NCBI RefSeq assembly: GCF_000002865.3
Contig: NW_001865054.1
Coordinates: 815,450-879,449 of the forward strand
Reading direction: 5' to 3'
Source: Monosiga brevicollis MX1
Taxonomy: Eukaryota; Opisthokonta; Choanoflagellata; Craspedida; Salpingoecidae
DNA length: 64,000 nt
The notes under the pieces are model-generated. The model was not told the origin of the DNA. It saw only the letters and a list, made by a program, of their open reading frames with translations, and did no database searches. The translations under genes were made by a program, and so were the position numbers. Below, one piece after another: positions 10,945-20,705 of the stretch. Within the stretch, counting starts at the first letter, position 1; each line of letters opens with the position of its first letter.

Positions 10945-13753
10945 TTAACCATCCCGTGTTGCGTGGACAAGTTCCACGCCATATCTTTCATACTCATCGC
11001 GAGCAATCCAATGTGGGTTGAAGCTCTTAGTTGAGGCCAGCAAAGAACCACCTGAGCACAAGAATTCGGCGAAGGGGTGAAACAAAAATCAAGCAAAAAT
11101 CAAGAAAAAAAATGAAGGAAAAATAAAGCAAAAATTCGCCGAAAAATTCGCCGAAAACGCATCTAAAGAGGGTTGTGCACACACCTGTCCAAGTGGCGAA
11201 ATGCCGATTCACAGGGTCGTGGACCACAATCTCAATCGAAGGCGGAGCAATGACCCGCAGCTCCTTACGCAGCCGATCAGCCAGCCCTGAAGGGATGCGT
11301 TCGGAACGTAGGTTGAAGCAAGATGAGCAGGTGCGAGCACACGTCCGTAAATTTATCTCGAGAGGCACAACACCGACCATGCAACAGGCTCGTGCCGCCG
11401 GCCAGATGGATGTTTGCAAACATGTCGCGCTTCAGGTCCAAGGGCAGGCTTGTAATGGTTTGCGAGACCATACTATGATGATTGATTTCCCGGCGTGAGT
11501 ACGCGTATATGCAAGCCCAAATGCAAAGAGTGAAGACGTACTGGTGAATACCAGCAATCAGGTCGTCGGTGCGGCCCAGAATGTCACGCGGGTTGAACAA
11601 TGCCTCGCCACATCTGAGCAGGGTGAAGGAAGGGCACGGGCACTCTGACTGAGTGCATCGAAGACCGGTAAAAGGGAGGCGGCACAGCCAGGGGTGCGCG
11701 ACATACCGAAACAATTCCTCATCCAGCGTCAGCACGTTTGGCACAAGGCGTTCGTCAAAGCCTGGAAGGTCAGCGTTCCCATGGCTCGTCACATCTGAGT
11801 GGAGGAACAAGAGGCAAACATCAGACGCACCTGCTGCGCGACAGCCGCGATTCAAGCACAGTTGGGGGATGGGAGGCAAAAGAGTTACCATAATCAACCC
11901 GCCCAGCTTGATTGCGAGCCCAAGCGCTAGCTTTGCTCTCGCCGCGAGAGCCCTTGAGTGCGGCTTCATAGTCATAGGCCACGAAGCAATGGTGTTCCTG
12001 GGATCGAAAGATAGTGGGAGGCCAGATGTAAGAGGGCAGTGGACAGGCAGAACTAAGGGGTAGGGGGGCCTACACAAGTCCTCTGCTGCTCCATGGCTCG
12101 TCTTACCTTGATGTCTCGCACCAAAAATTGGTCAAATGTGCGCTGAGGACTGACGTTGTAGCCACGCGCCTGAAGTTGACTGCGAGCATGGAAAGGCACG
12201 TCGGAGCGTTGCACACCAGCAGTGAATTGGTGTGTCAGACTCAGCCAAACGGTACGCTGAGCGCGTGATGGTGACTCGATGTGCCGTACATGGTACTGCA
12301 GCGAGAGGAGCCTACCTGAACAAGACGTGGTCCAGATCACGGCCACCAATGTCGAGGCGCCGGAGGGTGTTGGGCAGGACCGAGCCCTCGTAGACGGCTA
12401 CCGAGGTGGAGTAGCTATGTCCCAGCTCAACGACAACGCCGGTGACTTTTCCGCTGGCATATAGGGCCAGCGCGGAGGTGTTGGCGACAAAGAGGGCCGG
12501 AATCTGATATTCACCAAACAGCACTCGCGCCAACAGCTCCCTATTCTTGAGGGGGCTGAAGGGGGGTTCTGTCACCAACACGGGTTGCTCCTTGATCTGC
12601 TCCGGTGTCAAACCCAGCTCTTCCTTATAGATGTAGTCCAAAAGCCAACGCAGCTCATTCTCTCCGCGAATGATGCCACGTTCCATAAGGGGCTAGATCA
12701 AGGGTGCACCAACCTGATGAGCGTGATGGTGTCGCAGATGTGCGTGGTATCAAGATTGAGGGGTGAGGAAGAGTGGGCAATCGGCGGGGTGGGCCTTCTC
12801 AAGCACCCACTCGAATGGTCAAGACGTCGGTGTAGGGCCAGACGGTGTCCCCGATGTAGCGGTCGCGTTTGACGTGTGCATGCTTCTCCAAGTCCATAGC
12901 CAAAGGGCTGGAGAGTAGCAAAGTCGGAGGGAGGCGGGGGAGCAAGAGTCGTGCAAACGATGACCAAAGCCGTGCGGGTTCAAACTGGAGCACGACGCCA
13001 AGGCAACGCGAATGGCTGGTAGCTCACTTGTCGACAGTGCCAATGAGAGAGGAAAAGATGTAGCGGGGGGCATCCTGTCCAGCCATGCCGACCTTGATTT
13101 GAGCTGAACCGAGATCAAGCACAAGCGTGGTCACATCTACGTCGACGAATTGCAGCGTGCCGTGCATGGGTGAGATGAGTGGAAAGGCACGAAGACAAGC
13201 TTGCGGCAGGAACCCAGACGTCTAAAGCAGACCTTGAATGGTCTTCGCCTCGGGTTTGCCTGCCAAAGATGTCGAGTTTCAGTGTGAGGAGGCAAAGAGA
13301 AGCGCATGGCTCACCATGCCACGGTCATCGGGCTGTCAAGACTCCTGGATGGAAGCATGCCGAGGCGGGGGAGGGGTGGGCGCGACACGTACGGGTGTGC
13401 TGGAGTTTGGCCAGGAGTTTGGCCTTGCCTTCCGCCACTTCACGGGCGCTGGCATCTTCATCGACGTGCCATCGCGAGCGTTCTAGCTCGCGAGCTTGCT
13501 CCAGCTCCTGTTGAGCAGCTTTCGCTGCAGCCATGGCTTCGGCCGCCTGCTCTTGCTGGGACGAACAGAGTCAGATTTTGGGAACGAGACTGGCACAGGA
13601 GCGTGGCCGATCATGCGCGCCGGTCCAGGCCCAGAGATCACCAACCTGCGCTTGAGCCTCCAGCTCGGCGAGGCGTCGTTGGCGATCGCGGCGTTGCTGA
13701 TCAGCCTCCAACTTGGCTGCATCCAGCTGATGGATCAGGTCTCGCACACTCAT
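10945..13753 (-). CDS. Actin-related protein with possible N-terminal coiled coil
   Basis: The actin fold is spread over many minus-strand exons. The phosphate-1 region reads VTTLVLDLGSAQIKVGMAGQ near 13120. It is followed by PLMERGIIRGENELRWLLDY (near 12670), VVVELGHSYSTSVAVYEG, RRLDIGGRDLDHVLF and RTFDQFLVRDIK. The C-terminal half has ANIHLAGGTSLLHGLSDRL and FATWTG, and a last exon GGSLLASTKSFNPHWIARDE ending at 10945, exactly parallel to the actin C-terminus. It is more divergent than true actin and I could not assign an ARP class. Upstream exons at 13753-13645 and about 13560-13385 encode a charged coiled coil (MSVRDLIHQLDAAKLEADQQ...). Their splice phase into the actin part does not resolve, so the ARP may instead start at Met near 13168 (MHGTLQFVDVDV) and the coiled coil may be separate. 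Confidence 0.85.
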
Positions 13754-13977
13754 GATCCTGGTTTGACCCAGCTCGGACACACACACGCACTGAGCGGCGC
13801 GAGAGGAAGCCGCCCAGACTTTATTTAAAATAAAGAGAACAAGTTTAGAAAGAACAAGACTGTTTTTAAGAAGGGGAGAGGTGAGTTAAAAAACGAGGAG
13901 ACACGGAGAGGGAGACAATGGTTCAAGTTACGAGAGGGTATTTTAGTTTGCATATGAGAGAGAGAGAGAGAGAGAGA

Positions 13978-14048
<71 letters not shown>

Positions 14049-14226
14049 GCAAGACGTCATGTTTCATCAATTTGGTTCATGAGAGCAAGTGGCGGCGTCG
14101 GCGTCGGCGGGATAGTTTGCAGCTCGTGGCTCATTTTGGCGCGCTGCAGGGGGAGCGAACCGTGGGGTATGGGCCGTGAATTGGGGCGGTGATTGTGAGA
14201 CAGTTGTGAAGAGGGGGTTGAGAAAG
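13754..14226. promoter_or_regulatory. Divergent promoter region with compound microsatellite
   Basis: Separates the starts of the actin-related gene (-) and the OXLD1-like gene (+). Holds the (GA)n(CA)n repeat listed separately; no gene seen. Confidence 0.5.
13956..14046. repeat. (GA)12(CA)33 compound microsatellite
   Basis: GA units at 13956-13979 pass directly into CA units up to 14046, inside the shared 5' region of two divergent genes. Confidence 0.95.
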
Positions 14227-14768
14227 ATGCGGCGCGTGTTGCGGTCTGTGCCACCGCCGGTGGCGCGGATACCCTGGCGGGTACCACGGGGCATTCAGCC
14301 ATTGCCACCCTTGGCAGCACGCCGTGCGCGATTGCCACGGGTACCCGACACCGTGCAGGCTGTACATCACGCTGGAAACCCTGTGGATGATGGTCTCAAG
14401 CCGCCTGAGCCTCCCGAAAACTGCTGCATGTCCGGCTGTGCCATTTGCGTCTGGGACATTGTACGTCAAGCGCCCGATGATCACGCCATTATCCAGGCCG
14501 CTCGCCACACTCAACACCGCGCCACTACCCACCTTCTCGCAGTATGCCGAGGAAATGAAAGAATATGAAGAAAAGATGGCCGCTCTCGGCCAGCAGCCAG
14601 CGCCCAAACGGGTACGTGCGTCTTGTCCCTGAAAGTTGAGCTGACTGTGGCCCGCTCCTGGCCTGGCTCATGCCACATGTTATCATATCCATGTGCCAGA
14701 TGGAGGACGTGGCCCTCGATGCTTTTGCTGCTCTCGAGCAGCGCTTAAAGAGCCAGAAAAAATCTTAG
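14227..14768 (+). CDS. OXLD1-like protein (oxidoreductase-like domain), probably mitochondrial
   Basis: Three exons join in phase 0: 14227-14460, 14543-14611 and 14700-14768, giving about 123 residues. The arginine-rich N-terminus (MRRVLRSVPPPVARIPWRV) looks like a mitochondrial leader. The core KPPEPPENCCMSGCAICVWD is the hallmark of the oxidoreductase-like domain (PPEPxxCCxxGCxxCVW) and is followed by the usual acidic helix YAEEMKEYEEKMAALG. Members are short and poorly characterised; the four cysteines suggest metal or redox chemistry. An in-frame upstream Met at 14176 is possible, but the 14227 start gives the better leader. Confidence 0.85.
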
Positions 14769-15164
14769 GCGTTGGTTTCCGACCCAAGTCCCGATCCTGG
14801 CCTTATCCCTTTCAGCGTGCTGTGCACGCCCAATTAACTCTCGAGTCTTGGAAATTCGCGCCTAGCTTGCGCTAGGCACTTTCAATGCCGCATGTGTGGG
14901 TGCCATTTCGGGGGACGTGGGGCGGGGGCAAACCACACAACGCCAATCTACGATTCTAGAAGTGCAAAGGCAAACGACGAGAGGTAGGCACCACCACAAA
15001 TACTCTGTATGACTGTCAACAGCATTCTCAAGCAACTGTGTAAAAATAAAATCCCCAATCCATAACTCAAACCAAGTCTGACACACTGCCGCACAGCGAC
15101 TGGGGGACGTTCGAATCGAAATCATCAACGCGCTCGCATCCGCCGGCACTTCAACGCCCGACTC
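14769..15164. other. Convergent 3' intergenic region
   Basis: Between the OXLD1-like stop and the C9orf72-homolog stop; no gene seen. Confidence 0.6.
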
Positions 15165-18100
15165 CTAGGCCAACAGGTTCTCCAAAATATAGTTGGCCAG
15201 CCTTGTGTGTTGATCGCGAACATCGCCAAAGAGCTGCCGATACATGTCCGGTTCCCAGGTCGCCGCGATGCTCACAATGATCTTTTTGAAGCACCACCAT
15301 AACACAAGTGGTTAGAACATAGTTCATGGCAGGTGGGTCCATTTCGTTCCCAGCTGAGAAAGGCGAGTCGTGGCGCACCTTGAAATCCTCTCGATCCGTC
15401 AGTCCCAATTCCTGTTCCCATGCAATGCAATCGCACCGCGAGAAAAGGACATGAGAGATTTGATGCACAACAAAAAAATGTTACCAAGTGCAAGCGATGG
15501 ATGACAAGCTGCCGCAATGGCAGGAGGTGTGTACCTTGCACAGACGATCGCGCTCATGATCCACAATGTGTCCTGTGAACATCAAGACCAGCCACATCCT
15601 CATTAACGGCCACGGCCCACTGTACAGAAGTGTGTGTGTGCGTGTGTGTGCGGGGGAGGCTTACGTTGTTGGCGCAGCGTAGCGTGGACATAACACATCA
15701 GAACCAAGGCCTTGCGATGTAGCGTGCGGGTGAAATTGGACACCAATGCCTACAGCACCGATGCGTTCACGAGTTGAGCCAATGTGCGCCATGCGCGCCA
15801 TGTGATCAGCCTCGAGACAAGACCTATTACTCGAACACAACGACGCAGTCCTTTCGCATGACATAATGGTTAGCTTACTCGTCGGAAATTTGTGGTTAAC
15901 GCGCCGCTCATCTCCTGCAGAAACGTTTTGACCAGAGCTGTATTGAAAACGGGGCACGTGAGCCGGCACCATTCAAGCCCAGAAAGCGTGGAGCGCCGGA
16001 CAAAACGGCAGGCCAGCAAGCACACGTACGCGCAGATGTAGTCACAGCATGCACACGGAACAGGTCTGACATCTTGCCCCGGCTAGCCTGCACCACGCGA
16101 GGTGTAAAAAACATGAGCGATGATTCAAGTGCGGGCGAGGGGCAGGCGAGGAGCGTTGGAATCTCAATCTCAATCTCAATCTCAAGCTCAAGCTCAAGCT
16201 CAAGCTCAAGCTCAAGCTCAAACTCAAACTCAAACTCAATCTCAAACTCAATCTGTCTCCCGTGCATCTCACGTACGCCTCGGGGCCTGAATTCTGCTGT
16301 CTCCTCCACAAGCTGACGAGCTTGGTGCTGGTCCTAATAAGGGTCCACAGAGATGATTTGAGATAGCATATCAGGTCGTCAAAGGCAATGTCCAGGGTCC
16401 AGGCCGGGGCGTGAATCACTCGCTCGCAAGCCAGGAGAGGTCACCGTACCTCGCGTTGTGTTTGACTGACGGTGCACTTGTCCATGTTGATGACACTGAG
16501 GGCATGGCGCGATTGACGCGCAATATCGGTCTCAATCGATGGGCGAACCAAGTGCTGGAAAAACAGGAAGCAAGAGCAACAAAAAGCAAAGGCTCAGGGT
16601 GAACATGGAAGAGTCCGTGCCAGGAGGGAAAAACGAAGCAAGCGAGAGCAGCAGGTTTGGTATAGGGTGACGTTGCGCACCGTAATGAGTCCCTGGACAA
16701 CCAAGTCAGGAACAAAATTGTTGTGCTCCAGGGTAGCCGGTCGGCAGCGTGCCCATTGATCTGGGGGTGGGCGGGGCCATGGGTGTGAGGCAAACTGATG
16801 GAGGGACTTTGCCAGTGGATCCAAGTCGCCAAGCAGGAGGATCGCGCGAGAGTGCGTGCGTGCGTGCGGGCGGGCGTGCGGCATTGTCAACAAACTTTTT
16901 GGAAGCAGGGTGACAAGGGTGCGGATGAGGCGGTTGACTTGTTCAATGTCTTTGCCAATAACCACGGAGCGACCCAGAGTTTGCAAATGAGAGGTTAGGT
17001 ATTTGTCCAGATGCTCAATCACCATTTCATCGTTTCCAATCATCTGGTTGCGGCAAGATGCAATGGGCATGTTCACAAAGCAGTGAGAGGGGTAATTAAG
17101 CAGCGACTGGATCAAGGTCAAGGCAACGGGGGCAATCAAAGGCAGGCAATGATGCGTACGGCGCTGGCTTCAAAGTAGGTCTCTGACACGTCTTGTCGGG
17201 ACAAAAAGTCACGCATGCCCAGGTGGTATGCATCGTGGGCAAAGCCGAGCACAAGGGGATCGATTCGCGCTGCATTATCAAGGTGTGGGGTGGTCAGACG
17301 AAGCGGGCTGGCATCGTGAATCGAGCGCAATGATGGTTGTTTGCCAGGTCGTCCGTACCAATGACATCATGCAGTGTGCCCAGCTTGTTCGCCCACGAGG
17401 TGATCTGGCGAGTCAGACTTGAAACATGATCGGAAAAGAGAGGATGGAGCGGAGCATACAGGGAGGGGAGCTAAGAAAGAGCCGTCGAGAGCAATGGTGG
17501 GTGCAAACAGTGAGCTAGCTCTGGCAACCACGATCAGTGGAGAAGCAGGCGTTTCCTACAGCGTAGAGGCGGGCGTGACGTGGAGTACCTGAGCTGGAAG
17601 AATGAGGCAAAAGGCAAAGTGGGTCGCCACGTCACGGATGGGGGCTTGAAAGAGAAATATGGCTGCTTCATAGCCTGAAGAGCCCACAGGTATTGCGCCG
17701 GGGGTGAGGGCACGATGAGATCTAACACTCGGTGCGAGGGGGCTGGAAGGATGGATGATGGCGTCTGCGTACCCAAGTGGGGCCAGCGCACCATCTTGAA
17801 GATGGAGGACCCGTCTTTGGCAAAGTTCATGGTCATGGCACCATTCAGACTGGCCTTGGGCAAGGCCAGAAGCGTTGTTTCTAGCTTGTCTGCAACACGG
17901 TGCTCTGTTCCATACCAGACCTGCGCGCAAGGTGCCAGGGGTAAATTTGTAAGGCGGCGCTGATGGTGCTTTGCCGATATGTCAATCAACACACGAGCCG
18001 GGGCAGAATGGGGCGGCGGATCGCGGGTGCCTGGACACGTGCTTGGCCGTTGGCAGCGTCTTACATGGCGAATGCGGGGGCCGCCCACATCGTCCCAAAA

Positions 18101-18536
18101 GTTGAGGACGATGGCGCTGAAGAAGGAAGGTTCGTTGGGGTTGGCGTTGTAGGAGACTGTGGCGACAGGCCGGTGCTTGCGTTGGCGCTACAGCACGCAG
18201 CATGAGGAAGAGGTGAGACGCCATGGCGTTGGCAAAGTTGAGAGATTTGGCGGAACCATGGCTGTCATGAGAAGGGCGGGGGTTCTGGCAGCGAAAAGCT
18301 GGCATAAGCGAGCATCGCCGAGGCAGGGCGGATGCGTGATCTACCGGGTCATGATCATCGAGCCATTCCCAAACAAGATTCTCCGAATCGACGGGCAGGC
18401 CAACGCCAGGCGGGTTGAGGTCGTTCACCGGGTGCACCTGCAGGGCATTTTCAGATTTCTCCTCGTCCATCTCCACAGCTCCACTTTCATCTGCTGCCGG
18501 TGCCGATGCCACTGCCGGTGACGCCTCCTCCTCCAT
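15165..18536 (-). CDS. C9orf72: C9orf72 homolog (longin-DENN protein)
   Basis: Human C9orf72 works with SMCR8 and WDR41 as a DENN-type complex in autophagy and lysosome signalling. Here about a dozen short exons match it in order. Exon 1 (18536-18345) is acidic. The next begins after CTGTAG near 18190 and reads FFSAIVLNFWDDVGGPRIRH (human FAYWDNILGPRVRHIW). Next come VWYGTEHR...LPKASLNGAM (human LANHTLNGEI) and ATHFAFCLILPAQ (human YGLSIILPQ). Then come YLTSHLQTLGRSVVIGKDIE (human ISSHLQTCGCSVVVGSSAEK) with NRLIRTLVTLLP, and VPDLVVQGLI. The C-terminus has LVKTFLQEM, KALVLMCYVHATLRQQ and ELGLTDREDF, ending RLANYILENLLA at 15165. The start is the first Met after a minisatellite. Internal boundaries between 16300 and 17500 are approximate. 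Confidence 0.88.
16163..16252. repeat. Hexanucleotide repeat, 15 units of CTCAAN
   Basis: Fifteen tandem hexamers on the plus strand: CTCAAT x3, CTCAAG x6, CTCAAA x3, then CTCAAT, CTCAAA, CTCAAT. On the coding (minus) strand of the C9orf72 homolog it follows a donor (GTAC|GTGAGA near 16275) and precedes an acceptor (GGTGCAG near 16083), so it is probably intronic. Confidence 0.95.
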
Positions 18537-19607
18537 TTTGTCTGTATCGCAAGAGAAAGTTTGAAACTGATAGAGAGTAAGAGAGAGTTTGAGAGTTTGA
18601 GGGTTTGAGAGAGAGTTTGAGAGAGAGTTTGAGAGAGAGTTTGAGAGAGAGTTTGAGAGAGAGTTTGAGAGAGAGTTTGAGAGAGAGAGAGTTTGAGAGA
18701 GAGAGTTTGAGAGAGAGACAGAGAGAGCCGGAGAGAAAAAGACAAAGGTCAGGGGCGCACGGACACAAAGGTTATTCACTGCAAAGTCATTCACAATTTA
18801 GGGAAGAGGGAGAAAAAATTCGCGAGGGTGTTGGGGATGAGGGATGGTCGAGGATTCGGGTGTCTTTGGGGCAGAGCTTGAGGGTTATGAGGCTGGTAGG
18901 AGGTTGATAGAAAGGGATTCAATTCGGGGCCAACTTCCTGATCGGAACCACCAGCGGTTCTTGTTATCAACCACAGGAAGAAAAGCAAAACGGCGCAGCA
19001 CATTCGGGAATAGGGATGGGTTTAAGGGGCGGCGGGCCCTGTTGGGTCGAGCCGAATAAAAATGAAGGCGGGTCACAACAGTCTGATAGGACCGGGTTGG
19101 TGGGACCATGCCCAGCCATCGGTGAAAACAAAAAACAAAAAAACAAAAACAGAAAAGAGTCACTCAGGTGAGGCGGCTAGACAAAGCCACGCGGGTCAGA
19201 TATACAGCAGAGCAAAGACTCGCCAAAGGCAATCAATCTCTTTGGGTTCACACCACGGAGATGATTCAACAGGCAGGCAAGTCAGCCAATCGGATATGAA
19301 GAGAAAGAGCACTTATGCCGCGTCGAACGCACGGACGGCAATAGCAGCAGCAGTCGCATACATGTAAAAAGCGAGGGGAATCGCTTATAAAAATCAAAAA
19401 ATCAAAGGCCAGCACGTCATGGGATCGACACAGATATGGAAACGCAACAAAAGACGAATGAAAGATGGGGGAAAAGCGGGCCTTGTTTGCGCTCTAGGCT
19501 GGGGATCGATGGTCAGAAGCTCATGTAAGAAAGGAAGGATCAAGGCGATTCCCAGCCGTTCCGGGAAATGGACAGAATATAATCAAGGGACGTGGTATCA
19601 GAGGGGC
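18537..19607. other. Intergenic region with minisatellite, no gene seen
   Basis: Lies between the C9orf72-homolog start and the 3' end of the zinc-finger gene. Apart from the minisatellite it is AG-rich, and its open frames carry no recognisable motif. Confidence 0.5.
18581..18717. repeat. 12-bp minisatellite (GAGAGAGTTTGA)n
   Basis: About ten tandem copies with small length changes at each end. It lies 45-180 bases upstream of the C9orf72-homolog start codon, so it may be in its 5' untranslated region. Confidence 0.9.
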
Positions 19608-20705
19608 TCAGATGGCAACTTGCTGCTGACGAAGAACTGTGAGGAGCTGCTGAAGCAGATCTTGAATGTTGCCTTGCGAGTTGTGGAGCTGAGGCTGAGG
19701 CTGAAGCTGGGTGCTTGGAAGGGAGGCCGGGCTTTGGCAAGGATGCAAGCCATAGGTCAGGTCCCGAGGCAAGGAAGGAGTGGCGGCCACTGCGCCGGTG
19801 GAAGGGTTGGTTGAGTATTCAGAGAGCCAAGCCTCAGCAGCGGCGGCATCCATGTCAGGAACCTCGGTCATCCAAGGCCCCGTGGTCATCCAGTTGGAGG
19901 GGATGACATCCGGGACGTTGGCAGGGGCAAGAAGGGCATCAAGCCCTTGATCATTGAGAAAGTCGTGAAGGGGATCAGCGTACGCGGAGGGCTGCGAAGA
20001 GACGGGGGGCAAGGTGGGCTGGGAGAGGTGGGGTGCGGTGCCAAGAAGTGTGGTGGCCGTAGCGGGGTAGGCGAGGTTGGGCAAGAGGTTTGTGGTCGGC
20101 TTGTGGTTCAGCAATAGCTGTTGCGGTTCTGGCTGCGGCTGGGCAGGGGCGGCCAGGGAGGTCTGGTTCTGAAGGAGAGCGGCCATGATGTTCTGGTTTG
20201 GGGCCAGACCGGGCAGGAGGGTGCTGACAAGAGCGGGGTCGAGGGTCGCGGGGAGCGGCTCCTGGCTGTGAACGGGGGAGCTGGCAGAGGAGCTGGTCGG
20301 GGAGCAGGCCGGGCCGGCTGATGCCGAGGACAGCTCCAGGTGCTGGGCGTGGTGGACGCGCATGTGGCGCTGGAGGGAGCTCTTGCATCGATAACGACGA
20401 CGGCAGAGGGTGCAGGCATGGGCATGATCAACGCCGGCGTGCACGGTGGCCAGGTGATAGCTCTGCATGATGAGATGAGCAATTGTGATGGGCAAGATTA
20501 GCAAGTGATCAATGATGGCGGACGAGGCCACGCCGAAGGAATGGAAGGCGGCCGCACATACCAGATGATCTTTGCGATAAAACTTGCGAGTGCACTTGGG
20601 GCAGTCGAGGCATTGCGCGTCGACCGAGTGCTTGCGTTCGTGGCGGCGGAGGGAGGCCTTGGTGGCTAGCCGCGCATCGCAATGGCAGCAGCTGAAAGAC
20701 GACAT
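19608..20705 (-). CDS. C2H2 zinc-finger transcription factor
   Basis: Two exons (20705-20562 and 20462-19608) join in phase 0 to give 332 residues. Three C2H2 fingers fill the N-terminus: CCHCDARLATKASLRRHERKH, then CPKC with its second half contributed by the next exon (HLATVH), then CTLCRRRYRCKSSLQRHMRVH. The intron (GTATGT...ATGCAG) interrupts finger two between its Cys and His pairs. The rest is Pro/Ser/Gln-rich with an acidic hydrophobic patch (DPLHDFLNDQGLDALLAPAN) that looks like an activation region. The C-terminal helix is LQDLLQQLL-like and glutamine-rich. Probably a DNA-binding regulator; orthology not assigned. The reading frame stays open through the intron, so an unspliced reading also exists but would break finger two. 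Confidence 0.85.
   Translation of the reverse strand: MSSFSCCHCDARLATKASLRRHERKHSVDAQCLDCPKCTRKFYRKDHLVCAAAFHSFGVASSAIIDHLLILPITIAHLIMQSYHLATVHAGVDHAHACTLCRRRYRCKSSLQRHMRVHHAQHLELSSASAGPACSPTSSSASSPVHSQEPLPATLDPALVSTLLPGLAPNQNIMAALLQNQTSLAAPAQPQPEPQQLLLNHKPTTNLLPNLAYPATATTLLGTAPHLSQPTLPPVSSQPSAYADPLHDFLNDQGLDALLAPANVPDVIPSNWMTTGPWMTEVPDMDAAAAEAWLSEYSTNPSTGAVAATPSLPRDLTYGLHPCQSPASLPSTQLQPQPQLHNSQGNIQDLLQQLLTVLRQQQVAI

Noticed and set aside
16042-16419. Alternating Glu-Leu and Ser-Leu frames
   Set aside because: They translate the hexamer repeat, which lies between a good donor and acceptor and so is taken as intronic.
18425-18794. Minus-strand frames rich in Leu-Ser-Asn
   Set aside because: They are translation of the 12-bp minisatellite upstream of the C9orf72-homolog start.
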